A stretch of 64,000 nt of DNA. Source: an uncultured Paludibacter sp. Its GTDB lineage: Bacteria > Bacteroidota > Bacteroidia > Bacteroidales > Paludibacteraceae. Below, piece after piece: positions 17,091-27,374 of this stretch (within the stretch, counting starts at the first letter, position 1; every line of letters starts with the position of its first letter). The translations under genes and the position numbers were made by a program. The DNA lies in the NCBI GenBank assembly GCA_937897985.1, contig CALCBD010000039.1, forward strand, positions 117,504 to 181,503, given 5' to 3'. The notes beneath the pieces were generated by a model. The model searched no databases, was not told the origin of the DNA, and saw only the letters and a list, made by a program, of their open reading frames with translations.

Positions 17091-19892
17091 ATGATTCGAA
17101 GAATGAAAAAATCAATTATAGTTCTGATAATGGCTTGTACAGGCCTCGTTTACGGACAAACCGGAATTACAAACGACAGTCTGAGTACGGAGTTTATACC
17201 CTTTGGTGTAACTACAAAAAATGAACTCGTTCCATCCACCTCATCGGTTAAGGGTGAAAAGCTGAGTGCTATGCCGGCAACCAATCTGATTCAGTCACTT
17301 TATGGCCAGTTACCCGGCGTATTTATCAATCAAACCACCGGTGAACCCGGAGAGGAAAATAATGAGTTGTTTATCAGGGGCAAAGCATCATTGCTCGAAA
17401 ATATTCCATTAATTCTGGTGGATGGAGTGGAAACCTCGTATCATCAGATTCACTGGAGTGAAGTGGAAAAGGTAACAGTTCTCAAAGATGCGGTATCACT
17501 TGCTATTTACGGACTTCGTGGTGCAAACGGAGTTCTTCTTATCAACACTATTCGTGGAGGAGCCACAGGAAAACCTGTAATTGACTTCAATATGCGCTAT
17601 GGCTCACAAAAACTGATGAATATACCTCAGTATGCGTCCAGTGCCACTTATATGAATTTATACAATGAAGCCCGGCGAAACGATGGACTGGATACTGTAT
17701 TTACGCAGGAACGTGTGGATGGTTTTGCCAATAATACCGATCCTTATCTGTATCCGAATGTAAACTGGCAAAACGAAGTGCTTAAATCGAATGCTCCTGT
17801 AAGCGATTACAGCCTTACATTCAAGGGTGGAAGTAATACCGTTCGCTACTTTCTGATGCTGGGCTATCTGAATAATCAGGGCTTTTATGCCGGAACCGAC
17901 CCAAAAAGGGATAAAAATTCAAATATCAGTTTCGACCGATATAGTTTCCGGTCAAATATTGATGTAAATGTAACCAAAGAGTTTTTGGTTTCACTGGATA
18001 TCAGCGGGCGAATATTCCAAAAAATACAGCCCAATATCAATATCAACGACCATTGGAAATCGATGCAAACATTCACTACATTTCCGGTCTGTGCTCCTAA
18101 CGGAATGTGGAGTGGCAGACAGGGGGAAATCAGTAACCCGAAAGCCGCAATCATCGAAGGAGGTTATAAATCGCTCCATTCAAGAGAATTAAACGAAACA
18201 TTGCGTTTGCATTACGATTTATCAAAAATTCTCCCCGGTTTGGGTGTCTTCGGAAATATTGCCTTCAGCAGCTGGTTCGAAACGAACTATGACAAAACAA
18301 AACAATATCCGTTTTACGAAGTTGATCTGCATCCCGGAACAATACCCGGAACTGCAGATGTAGCTTACGACCTCACAATGAGAAACAAATACAGTGACCC
18401 TGCTATCTCGCAGGGAAGTTACTGGGAATGGAACAGATATAATCTCGAAGGAGGATTTGATTATAAACATAATGAGGGAAATCACAGTTTTGAGGGTTTA
18501 TTAATTTATCACCAGAATATGTATCGCGCCAACGGTGTTTATTCACCTTATGCTCAGCAACGTGTTTCGGCAAGAGTACATTACGGATATGCCGACAGGT
18601 ATTTCGCTGAACTTACAGGATCGTACAGCGGCTCTGACAACTATGAAAAAGGGAAACGCTTCGGATTTTTCCCTGCTGCCGGACTGGCCTGGGTAGCTAG
18701 TAACGAAGATTTTCTCAAAAACAACAATCTGGTAACTTATCTGAAATTAAAAGTATCACATGGTTTGGTGGGAAGCGATCGAATTGGTTCAACCGGCCGC
18801 TGGGGATACCAGCAATATTATTCATACGGAACAGGAATCACAATTGGTGGCGAAACAACATCGGGTTTATCCAACCTGCTCGAAGGGAAACTGGCAAATA
18901 CAGGGCTTACCTGGGAAAAAGCCCTGAAATCGAACATAGCTTTGCAAACAGTTTTATTCAAAAAATTGTCAGCTGATCTGGATGTTTTTTATGAAAAACG
19001 AACTGACATACTGGTACCCGCTTCCGGCACACGTCCATCTTATATCGGCATTGACCTTCCCTATGTGAATGAAGGTATTACCGAAAACAAAGGTTATGAG
19101 CTGGCATTACAATTCAAAGATGTTTGCGGTGGTTTTGAATACTGGATAGGTGGAAATATTTCAAATATCAAAAGTAAGGTAATCAATAAAAATGAGGAAC
19201 CACGTAAGGATTCCTACCGTCGCGAAACAGGTTATCCACTCGGAACAATCTTCGGACTCGAACAAATCGGATTTTTTAAAGACGAAGCTGATATAGCTTC
19301 AAGTCCGACTCAACTCTTTGGTCTTAACCGTCCGGGCGATTTGAAGTATAAAGATTTGAATAACGATGGATTCGTCGACGATTTGGATATGAAAGCCATT
19401 GGAAAATCAACTATTCCTGAAATTATATATGCAGCCAACGCAGGTATCAGCTTTAAAGGTGTTGATTTTTCGGTACTTTTTCAGGGAATTGGCGAGCGAT
19501 CGGTAATTTTAAACGGAAATGCCGTAAAACCATTTGTTGACAATGCTTTAATTACAAAATGGGCTGCAGATGGCCGCTGGACACCTGCCACTGCCGAAAC
19601 TGCCGTTTACCCGCGCCTGTCTACCATGGATAATGCAAACAATTACCGCACCTCCACCTTTTGGCTTCGCGATGGCTCTTACATCCGATTGAAAAACGTT
19701 GAGATCGGATACACATTACCTGCACAACTGACCAAAAAAGTAAAAATTGAAAAATGCCGGTTTTTCGTGAACGCTGATAATATTAAAACATGGAAGCATA
19801 TTTCGGAAATCTCTATCGATGCCGAAAGTTTCAACGTAAATACTTATCCTCTGGTTAGTACTATGAATGTAGGACTGAATTTAACTTTTTAA
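17091..19892 (+). CDS. SusC-like TonB-dependent transporter lacking the N-terminal regulatory domain
   Basis: This 933-residue SusC homologue has the signal peptide MIRRMKKSIIVLIMACTGLVYGQ (the ATG at 17103 is an alternative start). It then goes almost directly to a degenerate TonB-box-like segment (FIPFGVTTKNELV) and the plug (PLILVDGVETSYHQIHWSEVEKVTVLKDA, GANGVLLINT). The usual roughly 80-residue carboxypeptidase-regulatory-like domain is absent, which accounts for most of the length difference from the first SusC. The barrel is complete and ends STMNVGLNLTF. It is paired with the SusD-like gene 10 bp downstream. A specificity different from the first pair, for example another oligosaccharide, is plausible. 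Confidence 0.94.
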   Translation: MIRRMKKSIIVLIMACTGLVYGQTGITNDSLSTEFIPFGVTTKNELVPSTSSVKGEKLSAMPATNLIQSLYGQLPGVFINQTTGEPGEENNELFIRGKASLLENIPLILVDGVETSYHQIHWSEVEKVTVLKDAVSLAIYGLRGANGVLLINTIRGGATGKPVIDFNMRYGSQKLMNIPQYASSATYMNLYNEARRNDGLDTVFTQERVDGFANNTDPYLYPNVNWQNEVLKSNAPVSDYSLTFKGGSNTVRYFLMLGYLNNQGFYAGTDPKRDKNSNISFDRYSFRSNIDVNVTKEFLVSLDISGRIFQKIQPNININDHWKSMQTFTTFPVCAPNGMWSGRQGEISNPKAAIIEGGYKSLHSRELNETLRLHYDLSKILPGLGVFGNIAFSSWFETNYDKTKQYPFYEVDLHPGTIPGTADVAYDLTMRNKYSDPAISQGSYWEWNRYNLEGGFDYKHNEGNHSFEGLLIYHQNMYRANGVYSPYAQQRVSARVHYGYADRYFAELTGSYSGSDNYEKGKRFGFFPAAGLAWVASNEDFLKNNNLVTYLKLKVSHGLVGSDRIGSTGRWGYQQYYSYGTGITIGGETTSGLSNLLEGKLANTGLTWEKALKSNIALQTVLFKKLSADLDVFYEKRTDILVPASGTRPSYIGIDLPYVNEGITENKGYELALQFKDVCGGFEYWIGGNISNIKSKVINKNEEPRKDSYRRETGYPLGTIFGLEQIGFFKDEADIASSPTQLFGLNRPGDLKYKDLNNDGFVDDLDMKAIGKSTIPEIIYAANAGISFKGVDFSVLFQGIGERSVILNGNAVKPFVDNALITKWAADGRWTPATAETAVYPRLSTMDNANNYRTSTFWLRDGSYIRLKNVEIGYTLPAQLTKKVKIEKCRFFVNADNIKTWKHISEISIDAESFNVNTYPLVSTMNVGLNLTF

Positions 19893-19902
19893 AACTAAAA
19901 AA

Positions 19903-21729
19903 ATGACTCCAATGAAAAATCATAGCAAAATAATCCTGTTGTTATTAATTTCAACATTTATACTATCCTGTCAGGACGATTTTCTGGATCGTAAAATGGA
20001 TAGTAACTATACTCCCGGCGAAGTGTTTTCGGAATATAATACAATGCGTGATTTTGCAACAGGCATCTACTCGTATTTACCTAACGGCTATAACGATATC
20101 GACGGATCGATGCTTGCTGCAGCCTGCGATGAAGCACATCATGCCAACGAAAACAGCAGCATCCACAATTATGCATCGGGTGCCTGGGGTCCTACATCGA
20201 ATCCTGATGACAAATGGTCATACTATTACAAAGCCATACGCAAAGTCAATCTTTTTCTCGAAGGTTCAAAGGATTATGCCACAACTCTGGCAAAACGTGA
20301 TACCATTTCCCTTCCTTCGAAAAACAACTATATCGATCAGTATGATAACATAACCAAACTCCGGTTGGAAGCCCGTTTTTTAAGAGCTTTCTTTTATTTC
20401 GAACTGGTAAAACGTTACGGAGCTGTTCCGCTTATTACAAAAACACTGAGTCTGGACGATAACTTTGATCAGGAACGTAACACGGCTGATAGTTGTTTTA
20501 ATTTTATAATTTCCGAATGTTTATCCGTTTCTAAAGAATTACCTTACACATGGTACAACTATGGCATACCTGCCGGTTCACGTGTGGGTATTGGCGATTG
20601 CCCGGGTATCAGCGGAGCTGCCGGACAGAGCAAAATTGGCAGGGTTACCAAAGGAGCAGCTTATGCACTTGCATTACGGGCATCACTGTATGCCGCCAGC
20701 CCTTTATTCAACAACTCAAATGAAATTCTGAAATGGTACAAAGCAGCAGATATTGGAAAAGCCTATTTTGATTTACCAACAAAACAACGCGGACTGTTAA
20801 AAAACAATTACATGAATATTTATGTTCCTGCATATTCTGTGGCAGGCTTTTCGAAGGACGAGGTAATTTTTGAAAAACGATGGGGATTGAATAATACATT
20901 CGAAAAAGCTAATTATCCCATCAGTTTTCCAAGCGGTGGAGCAAATACCGTTTGTCCCACTCAGAATCTGATCAATGCATTTGGTATGGGGCAAGCCTCT
21001 CAGGTTTATAATCCTGCCAATCCTTACCTGAACCGTGACCCGCGTATGGATTCGATAATTATTAAAAACGGGGTTGCGTATTCGTTCGGAGCAACAAACA
21101 ACAGAACTGTCGAAACATTTGTCGGAGGAACAGATGGTCTTGGAAAATTCCGGGCTACAACCACAGGTTACTATTTGCGTAAATATGTAAATACCGGCCT
21201 CGATTTACTGAAGGGTCAGACTTCATGGCACTCGTGGGTACTATTTGGCATGAACGAACTGTACCTCAACTATGCCGAAATTCTTATGCACGTTTGTCCG
21301 ACTCCTAACAGCACAATGGCCTCAAACGGTGTTGCGCACAGTAAATCGGCTTTAGCACTGGTCAACGAAATCAGAAATAAGATTAAAGTAAGCAGTCGAT
21401 TTAACCTGTACTCATATCCTTCCACCATCAGTAAAGCTGATTTTGAAAAAGCACTCATTAAAGAACGTCAGATTGAACTGGCCTTCGAAGGTCATCGCTT
21501 TTTCGATATCCGGCGTTTACGTCTGATGGATGATCCTGTTCAGCGCGAATCCATTTTGACAATAAAAGCCATGAAAATTACAAAGGACGCACTTTCGGGA
21601 ACATTGACCTTCAATCAGGATTATGTAGTTGAAAAACGCCAGTGGGATGATAAAATGTATTTCTACCCCATTCCTAACAGTGAGATAATGAGAAGTAACG
21701 GTAAACTGACACAGAATCCGGGTTGGTAA
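19903..21729 (+). CDS. SusD/RagB-family surface glycan-binding lipoprotein, second copy
   Basis: This 608-residue lipoprotein has lipobox FILSC (start MTPMKNHSK, alternative ATG at 19912). SusD signatures are KLRLEARFLRAFFYFELVKRYGAVP, GRVTKGAAYALALRASLYAASPLF, LYLNYAEILMHV and the terminal ERQIELAFEGHRFFDIRRLRLMD. It ends in QNPGW. It partners the short SusC immediately upstream and is the last gene of the susCD operon. Confidence 0.95.
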   Translation: MTPMKNHSKIILLLLISTFILSCQDDFLDRKMDSNYTPGEVFSEYNTMRDFATGIYSYLPNGYNDIDGSMLAAACDEAHHANENSSIHNYASGAWGPTSNPDDKWSYYYKAIRKVNLFLEGSKDYATTLAKRDTISLPSKNNYIDQYDNITKLRLEARFLRAFFYFELVKRYGAVPLITKTLSLDDNFDQERNTADSCFNFIISECLSVSKELPYTWYNYGIPAGSRVGIGDCPGISGAAGQSKIGRVTKGAAYALALRASLYAASPLFNNSNEILKWYKAADIGKAYFDLPTKQRGLLKNNYMNIYVPAYSVAGFSKDEVIFEKRWGLNNTFEKANYPISFPSGGANTVCPTQNLINAFGMGQASQVYNPANPYLNRDPRMDSIIIKNGVAYSFGATNNRTVETFVGGTDGLGKFRATTTGYYLRKYVNTGLDLLKGQTSWHSWVLFGMNELYLNYAEILMHVCPTPNSTMASNGVAHSKSALALVNEIRNKIKVSSRFNLYSYPSTISKADFEKALIKERQIELAFEGHRFFDIRRLRLMDDPVQRESILTIKAMKITKDALSGTLTFNQDYVVEKRQWDDKMYFYPIPNSEIMRSNGKLTQNPGW

Positions 21730-21744
21730 TAAATGAATTAAATA

Positions 21745-21807
21745 CAGAATAGTATCAATATTTCGCTATTTTTTATTAATCAACCACTCTTTTCAATGGT
21801 ATTTTTG
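21745..21807 (+). promoter_or_regulatory. Promoter with CAGAATA operator, T9SS surface protein gene
   Basis: CAGAATAGTATCA starts at 21745 and a -7 box TATTTTTG lies at 21800-21807, exactly 55 bp downstream. This is the distal position seen at 2311 and 11888. The proximal 34-bp position (21766) shows only a poor copy. The leader before the ATG at 21889 is about 75 nt. Confidence 0.6.
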
Positions 21808-21888
21808 TATCATAAAGTTATCCTTATTTTTTACACATAACTATGTTTGCAAAAAATGAAATTAATATCATTAAAACTTAAAAACAGT

Positions 21889-23736
21889 ATGAAGTCAAAA
21901 TTACTTTTACTCGCAGGTATATGCCTGTTCGGAATGGGATTAAAATCTCAAACATTAACGCTTCCGGGAACAAACCCCTGGATAATTGACGATTTTGAAG
22001 GCGATTCGGCAAAAGCAGTAAACTGGGTTTCGGCCGATGGCGGATACAAGGCAGTTGTAAAAGATCCGTTTGACCCGACCAATAAATGTTTAATGTATGT
22101 ACGTAAAGATGGTGGCGCTATTTGGGATGGTCCCATTCGTTCATTCAATGTGGATGATCCGGGTGCTACAAATAACTTACTTCCATCGAAATTTCAGGTT
22201 GGAAATACCGGATTGCCAAAATATCAATATGTTGTTTTCCGTGCCCTGAAAAAGAACACGACTGAAATTGTAGCAAAAGTTGAGTTTAAAGGACTTACTC
22301 CTGTTCAACAATATGGTAGTGAGCATCTTCCAAATGATCCGGCAGCCCGTCCCGGCAAATGGCAATGGTTTATTTTCGATTTGAACAATAAAACTAAAAG
22401 TCGCTCAGGTTACGATTTGAGTGCCAATAATGACAAAAATGGTGGTTATAATGTATTCCTTATTCAACCCGATCGCGGTGGAAACGCTAAGGACACAACC
22501 TATATCGACGATATTTATTTCACAAACACACCTCCTGTAATTCCTATCGACGAACAAAAAATTGCAGGTTTTTCAGCCATGTCAACCGACTTTAAGGTGG
22601 TCTTGAAGTGGAATAAAATGGATGTTGCCGACAAATATGTCATCAAACTTGAAGGACAGGTATTAGCCACAATCGACGACAACCGTATTATCACCAAAGA
22701 ACTGACCTATGAAGAAGCAGGAATGCTACCGGGTGTTAAATACATGTTTGAAATTGAAGGACAAAACAACGCAGGCAAAAAAACAGATGGTGCTTCGGTG
22801 GCCTATGCATATAAACTAAAAGCAGCCGACGATTTTTCGTGGGTACTTGCCGAGGATTTCGAAAAAGACATGTACAAATGGACACGCTGGCAGGATGGCT
22901 CGCATCAGGAATATTTCGATAATCCGGTAAAAGGAACAGCTAATAATTCAAATAAAGTACTGAAATTAGTGCGTACCCCCGGCGATTCATTAGCTTATGC
23001 AGCCAAAGGACGTTCAAGCAATTCGAACTCTTTCGTTACATTCACCTGCAAAAACTATTTCCAGGTTCCATGCGACACAACGGCTACTAACCTTGAAGCG
23101 TTCAGATATTTTCAGGTACAAATGTACAGCCCTGTTGAACGTGGTTTACCTATCGTTAAGTTAAGTAATGCCGGGGCAGGTGTTGTGATTCTTGAGCCTG
23201 TCAACGAATCGCGTAAACCGGGATTTTCAAAAGACTCACTGATGCAGGAACCAGCCTCGGGAACTACACCTGTAAAACAATATTTCTGGAAAAATGCAAA
23301 ATATGCCAACGAATGGAGAACTTATGCTTTTAAATTCCCAAAAGGCCTGACACAGGTGAATCAAATCGAATTTTGCCCGGATAATGCTTTTGATAATACA
23401 AAACGTACTCAGGAAACCCGCAATTATTATGTAGATAATATTATTTTCTCAATGACTCCTGACCCGATCATTTTCTCAGCTATTCCACAAACCAAGGAAA
23501 CTCCTGTATCGAAAATGTTTATTACACGCGATCAGTTGTTCTTCTCTTTGAAAACTTCAGAAAATGTAAATGTTCGTATGTTTGATGTATCAGGCAGATT
23601 AATTGCAAATCTACTGAACAATCAACCGGTGGATGCAGGCATGTACTCAGTGGCTGTACCAACTTTGCAATCCGGTGTATATATAGTTGAACTACAAACA
23701 AAAAGCGGCAATTTCACTTTGAAGTTTTCAAAATAA
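21889..23736 (+). CDS. T9SS-sorted surface protein with jelly-roll and fibronectin-type modules
   Basis: This 615-residue protein begins MKSKLLLLAGICLFGMGLKSQ (signal peptide; an in-frame ATG also lies at 21856). Modules by eye: a jelly-roll domain at about 20-220 (PWIIDDFEGDSAKAVNW ... TTYIDDIYFTNT), a fibronectin III-like domain at about 225-315 (FKVVLKWNKMDVADKYVIKLEG), a second jelly roll at about 320-540, and a T9SS type A sorting domain at the end (SGVYIVELQTKSGNFTLKFSK). No catalytic motif is seen. It occupies the position of a SusE/F-type surface glycan-binding protein but has a T9SS tail instead of a lipobox. The same jelly-roll/Fn3/jelly-roll/T9SS layout recurs at the C terminus of the next protein. 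Confidence 0.8.
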   Translation: MKSKLLLLAGICLFGMGLKSQTLTLPGTNPWIIDDFEGDSAKAVNWVSADGGYKAVVKDPFDPTNKCLMYVRKDGGAIWDGPIRSFNVDDPGATNNLLPSKFQVGNTGLPKYQYVVFRALKKNTTEIVAKVEFKGLTPVQQYGSEHLPNDPAARPGKWQWFIFDLNNKTKSRSGYDLSANNDKNGGYNVFLIQPDRGGNAKDTTYIDDIYFTNTPPVIPIDEQKIAGFSAMSTDFKVVLKWNKMDVADKYVIKLEGQVLATIDDNRIITKELTYEEAGMLPGVKYMFEIEGQNNAGKKTDGASVAYAYKLKAADDFSWVLAEDFEKDMYKWTRWQDGSHQEYFDNPVKGTANNSNKVLKLVRTPGDSLAYAAKGRSSNSNSFVTFTCKNYFQVPCDTTATNLEAFRYFQVQMYSPVERGLPIVKLSNAGAGVVILEPVNESRKPGFSKDSLMQEPASGTTPVKQYFWKNAKYANEWRTYAFKFPKGLTQVNQIEFCPDNAFDNTKRTQETRNYYVDNIIFSMTPDPIIFSAIPQTKETPVSKMFITRDQLFFSLKTSENVNVRMFDVSGRLIANLLNNQPVDAGMYSVAVPTLQSGVYIVELQTKSGNFTLKFSK

Positions 23737-23770
23737 AAATATTTTGAAATAAACAGATTAGCTTATTACG

Positions 23771-23833
23771 GAACCTGCTTTGTGTTATTAACATTGTACA
23801 TTCATAATGTTTAACTCAGCAGGTTCTTTTTTT
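23771..23833 (+). terminator. Rho-independent terminator after the T9SS surface protein gene
   Basis: GAACCTGCT (23771-23779) pairs with AGCAGGTTC (23818-23826) and is followed by a run of T. Inside the loop ACATT and AATGT (23791-23810) form a second small stem. It separates the T9SS surface protein gene from the lyase-sulfatase unit. Confidence 0.75.
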
Positions 23834-23847
23834 ATTCAACCACATTA

Positions 23848-23855
23848 TATATTTG
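23848..23855 (+). promoter_or_regulatory. -7 box TATATTTG for the lyase/sulfatase unit
   Basis: A perfect TAnnTTTG box lies 28 bp before the ATG at 23883, just after the terminator. No CAAAATA element is visible at 34 or 55 bp upstream, so this promoter seems not to belong to the shared operator group. Confidence 0.5.
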
Positions 23856-23882
23856 CAGGCTAAAAAACCATTTTTTAATATC

Positions 23883-26800
23883 ATGTTACGAAACACACTT
23901 TTATTTTGTATACTTTCACTGTTTTTCAGTTCGTTAAGTGCACAGTACACCACAACTAATGCTTCACGCGTTCAGACCGATTTTGAAACCAACTGGACTT
24001 CGTCGGCTTTTCCCAGACTGTTTGGGTCGGCTACAGAAATTCAGCGCATCAAAACACTTTACAATTCAGGTGATGCGCTGGTGAAAAATACAGTTAACGG
24101 AATTATTTCAGAAGCTAATGCCGCACTTACTGCTTCTATTCCTGTATGGGGTTTGGATGCTGCGAATCTGCGTGTTTCGGGCATACATACCATTTCGAAA
24201 GATTTTGTACCTGAGCTGGTAATTTCATATCTGATTACCGGCGACGAAAAATACGCTAAACGTGCGTGGCAGGTTGCCAAAGTGCTTATGACTTATCAGG
24301 ACTGGGGTGTGGCCACAACTTCACCATACAAAGACAGACATTTTCTGGATGCGGGAATCGGGGCTTTTAATGCTGCGATGTTGTACGATGGGCTTTACAG
24401 CTGGATGAATCTCCAGCAACGCGATTCGCTGTATAATGCAACCCGAAAATATATTTTTATCCCCGCTCAGGCACAATACAACGGATCAGCATCGAAAACA
24501 TGGAGTTGGAATTATGCCAACAACAACTGGAACGGAATATGTAACGGTGGTGTGTTAGCCGCATGCCTGACCATGTTTGAGCAGGACAAAACCCTGTTGG
24601 GTGACATTGCTTCGCGGGCAATCAATTGTTTTCCGAATTATATCAACGCTTTTGAACCCGACGGACAAAGCGAGGAAGGACTGATGTACTGGAGCTACGG
24701 ACTGATGTACACCGTTACGGCTTTCGATATCATGCAGCGTACCTTAGGCACAACGTATGGCTATTCCAAAACCAACGGAATGAAGAAGACAGGTTATTTC
24801 CCTGTTTACACTTCCGGGCCGGTTGCCACATTGAATGTGGGTGATGATGGGGTTCGTAATTCACGACAAAACACCATTATGTGGTTTGCAAAACACAATA
24901 ACGATTCTACGCTGGCCAAATTCAGCTATGATTTATTTATGGAAAATGGTCAGAAAATGAACTGGTTCGATCTTTTTCATTATTCACCCGAATTAGTAGC
25001 CAAAGGCAAAGAACTTAACGTTGGTCTGGATAATTATATTCGCGGAATCGACATTTATTCTTTTGTGGAAAAATGGAAGGACCGTAATGCTATGTATCTT
25101 GCCGTACATGCCGGAGATAATACCGCCAATCACGGACATTTGGATGCCGGTTCGTTTTACATTCAGGCTTTGGGTGAATACTGGGCTTATGGAAATTTAG
25201 GTAGTGATACTTATACAAACCCCGGTTATTTTGACTATAGTGCAGGAAATAACGATTGTATTCCTTCTTATACCGCCACAAATACAGCTCCAACAGCATC
25301 GCAGAGCTGGCATTTTTACCGCAAACGTGCCGAAGGTAAAAATACTGTTGTTTTTAATCCCGACAACAGAGCCGATCAGGATCCTACGCAGGAAGCCGTT
25401 TACAAAGGTTATATCAATTCGTCGGACAATGTGGGATGTGGTGCCATTAATATGAATATGATTTACAGTCGGGATGTGAATACACACACCCGCGGTTTCA
25501 AACTGGATCGTAATCGCCGTGTCATTACAATCCAGGATAATATATCAGCTAAAGCAAACAAAAATATCTGGTGGAGCATGCACACCAAAGCTGCTATAAA
25601 TTTGTCGACTGACAAACGGGTGGCGACGCTCACTCAAAACGGAAAATCGATGACTTTTGTGCTTCGTTCACCGGAAACAGCCACTTTTCAGACCTTACAG
25701 GCTACTTATCTTGAGGGTCGGACATTTCCGCTTACAACCAACTCTTCTAATGCCGACTTCCGGAAACTGGCTATAAATCTGAAAGATACAAAAGATGTTG
25801 TTATTCGCATCGAAGCATATCCTACTGCCGATGGCGACAAAGAAGAGTTAATTGACGATTACGAAGGATTTTGTTATAATTATACGCCGGTTAGCCTGAC
25901 ACAGATTGAAACGAATGTTCAAAACCCAGTTATCGACGCAACAAACCCAAGCGAATTGGTTTTAAAGGTTACAAAAACGGCAAATGCAGTCAGTTTCTCG
26001 GGTATTAAAACAACGAATAAAACCATTACGGTAGGTTTGGGAAAAGGACAATACCGCTATCTGAAAGTAAAACTGTTGAAACAATCCACAGCGCCGGTTC
26101 AACTTAAATTGCAGCAAAGCACTGATAATTCTTCGGCCGATTATTCATCCATTAACAGCCCGGCCAAAACAGGTCAGTGGGAGGAATTTACATTCGATTT
26201 GCTCACCGATGCCAATAATATAAGCCAGGAAGGAAAATCGTTTAATACCATTACACTGGTTCCGGATTATTCGTCTGCTACAAATACGGTTAGCTATATT
26301 GATAATCTCCGGTTGTCGAATGTAATCGACGATAAACCTGAAAATATCGCATTTTCGCAAAAAAAAGTGGATGGAATTGAGTTTACAAACCGAACTTCTA
26401 ACTCCTGCATTTTGAAATGGAATAAAATAGCGGATGCTACTAAATACAATGTGTACAAGGACAAACAATTGTACACAAGCATTCAGGATACAACATTGAT
26501 AATAAACGATTTAACATCAGGAGCAAACTACAAATTCTCAGTAACCGCGCAAAATGTAAATTCACAACCATCAATAAGTTCGGATGAAATGACAGTTCCC
26601 ATCCGGTTAAAAACTGCTACAGCCGAATATGTTGATAATTTTGAAAACATATTTGTGCCCTGGACTTCGTTAGGTGGTGCTGCTCTGTATCCCGATCAGG
26701 CTAATCCGGCTGGTTCGACAATAAATCCATCGGCCAAAACGATGAAAGTTACACGAATGGCCTACAGCGCCAATGGTATAGGAATGGCTTTATCTGGCAA

Positions 26801-27356
26801 AGACTGGTTCGATTTAACACTGCTACCCTCCTATTTACACATAAAAATGTATCGTGGGGCGGTTACAGGTGGTGTAAGTATCGAACTTTCAAATTCTGTT
26901 TCAGGAGCCATTTTGAAGCGGTTGAAACCTGTAAATGCTGCCGATACAACTGCGACTTTAAAATGGGTTGATTTTGTTTTTGATCTGGCAGGAAGCGAAA
27001 CTGCCAAAACCTATGATATTCTGAAAATTTTTCCTGACCATACTGCTTCTTACAGCAGTACCAAAAATTATTTCGTTGATGATGTGCTGTTTAGTTCGGC
27101 CGGAAATCCGTACACTTCGGTGAGCACTCCTGACGAAGCCGATAAAACCTATCAGTTAAAATGTGCAGGCGAAAATTATCTGTTGACATCCGAAATGCCC
27201 GCCGATATCCGGATCATCGATTTGTCGGGTCGCATCTGTTCACAACATACTGCTGTAAATGAATTACTTCTGAACAAAACGGAGTTTAAACCGGGAATTT
27301 ATTTCATCTGTATCAGCAATAATGGAAAAACGTTTACATCAAAAGTAATTTTTTAA
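23883..27356 (+). CDS. Multi-domain heparinase II/III-like lyase with T9SS tail
   Basis: This 1157-residue protein has the signal MLRNTLLFCILSLFFSSLSAQ. The frame is open upstream from a TTG at 23853, but that codon lies inside the -7 box. Residues about 30-640 parallel the lyase at 2398 (DRHFLDAGIGAFNAAMLYDGLYSWM, NNNWNGICNGG, NHGHLDAGSFYIQALGEYWAY). They are followed by a jelly-roll module (about 660-810), a fibronectin III module (about 820-905), a second jelly roll (about 910-1070) and a T9SS type A domain. A surface-exposed lyase with carbohydrate-binding modules, making the first cuts before SusCD uptake, fits. The sulfatase follows after 18 bp. Confidence 0.87.
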   Translation: MLRNTLLFCILSLFFSSLSAQYTTTNASRVQTDFETNWTSSAFPRLFGSATEIQRIKTLYNSGDALVKNTVNGIISEANAALTASIPVWGLDAANLRVSGIHTISKDFVPELVISYLITGDEKYAKRAWQVAKVLMTYQDWGVATTSPYKDRHFLDAGIGAFNAAMLYDGLYSWMNLQQRDSLYNATRKYIFIPAQAQYNGSASKTWSWNYANNNWNGICNGGVLAACLTMFEQDKTLLGDIASRAINCFPNYINAFEPDGQSEEGLMYWSYGLMYTVTAFDIMQRTLGTTYGYSKTNGMKKTGYFPVYTSGPVATLNVGDDGVRNSRQNTIMWFAKHNNDSTLAKFSYDLFMENGQKMNWFDLFHYSPELVAKGKELNVGLDNYIRGIDIYSFVEKWKDRNAMYLAVHAGDNTANHGHLDAGSFYIQALGEYWAYGNLGSDTYTNPGYFDYSAGNNDCIPSYTATNTAPTASQSWHFYRKRAEGKNTVVFNPDNRADQDPTQEAVYKGYINSSDNVGCGAINMNMIYSRDVNTHTRGFKLDRNRRVITIQDNISAKANKNIWWSMHTKAAINLSTDKRVATLTQNGKSMTFVLRSPETATFQTLQATYLEGRTFPLTTNSSNADFRKLAINLKDTKDVVIRIEAYPTADGDKEELIDDYEGFCYNYTPVSLTQIETNVQNPVIDATNPSELVLKVTKTANAVSFSGIKTTNKTITVGLGKGQYRYLKVKLLKQSTAPVQLKLQQSTDNSSADYSSINSPAKTGQWEEFTFDLLTDANNISQEGKSFNTITLVPDYSSATNTVSYIDNLRLSNVIDDKPENIAFSQKKVDGIEFTNRTSNSCILKWNKIADATKYNVYKDKQLYTSIQDTTLIINDLTSGANYKFSVTAQNVNSQPSISSDEMTVPIRLKTATAEYVDNFENIFVPWTSLGGAALYPDQANPAGSTINPSAKTMKVTRMAYSANGIGMALSGKDWFDLTLLPSYLHIKMYRGAVTGGVSIELSNSVSGAILKRLKPVNAADTTATLKWVDFVFDLAGSETAKTYDILKIFPDHTASYSSTKNYFVDDVLFSSAGNPYTSVSTPDEADKTYQLKCAGENYLLTSEMPADIRIIDLSGRICSQHTAVNELLLNKTEFKPGIYFICISNNGKTFTSKVIF

Positions 27357-27374
27357 TTTCAGAACATTGAAAAC

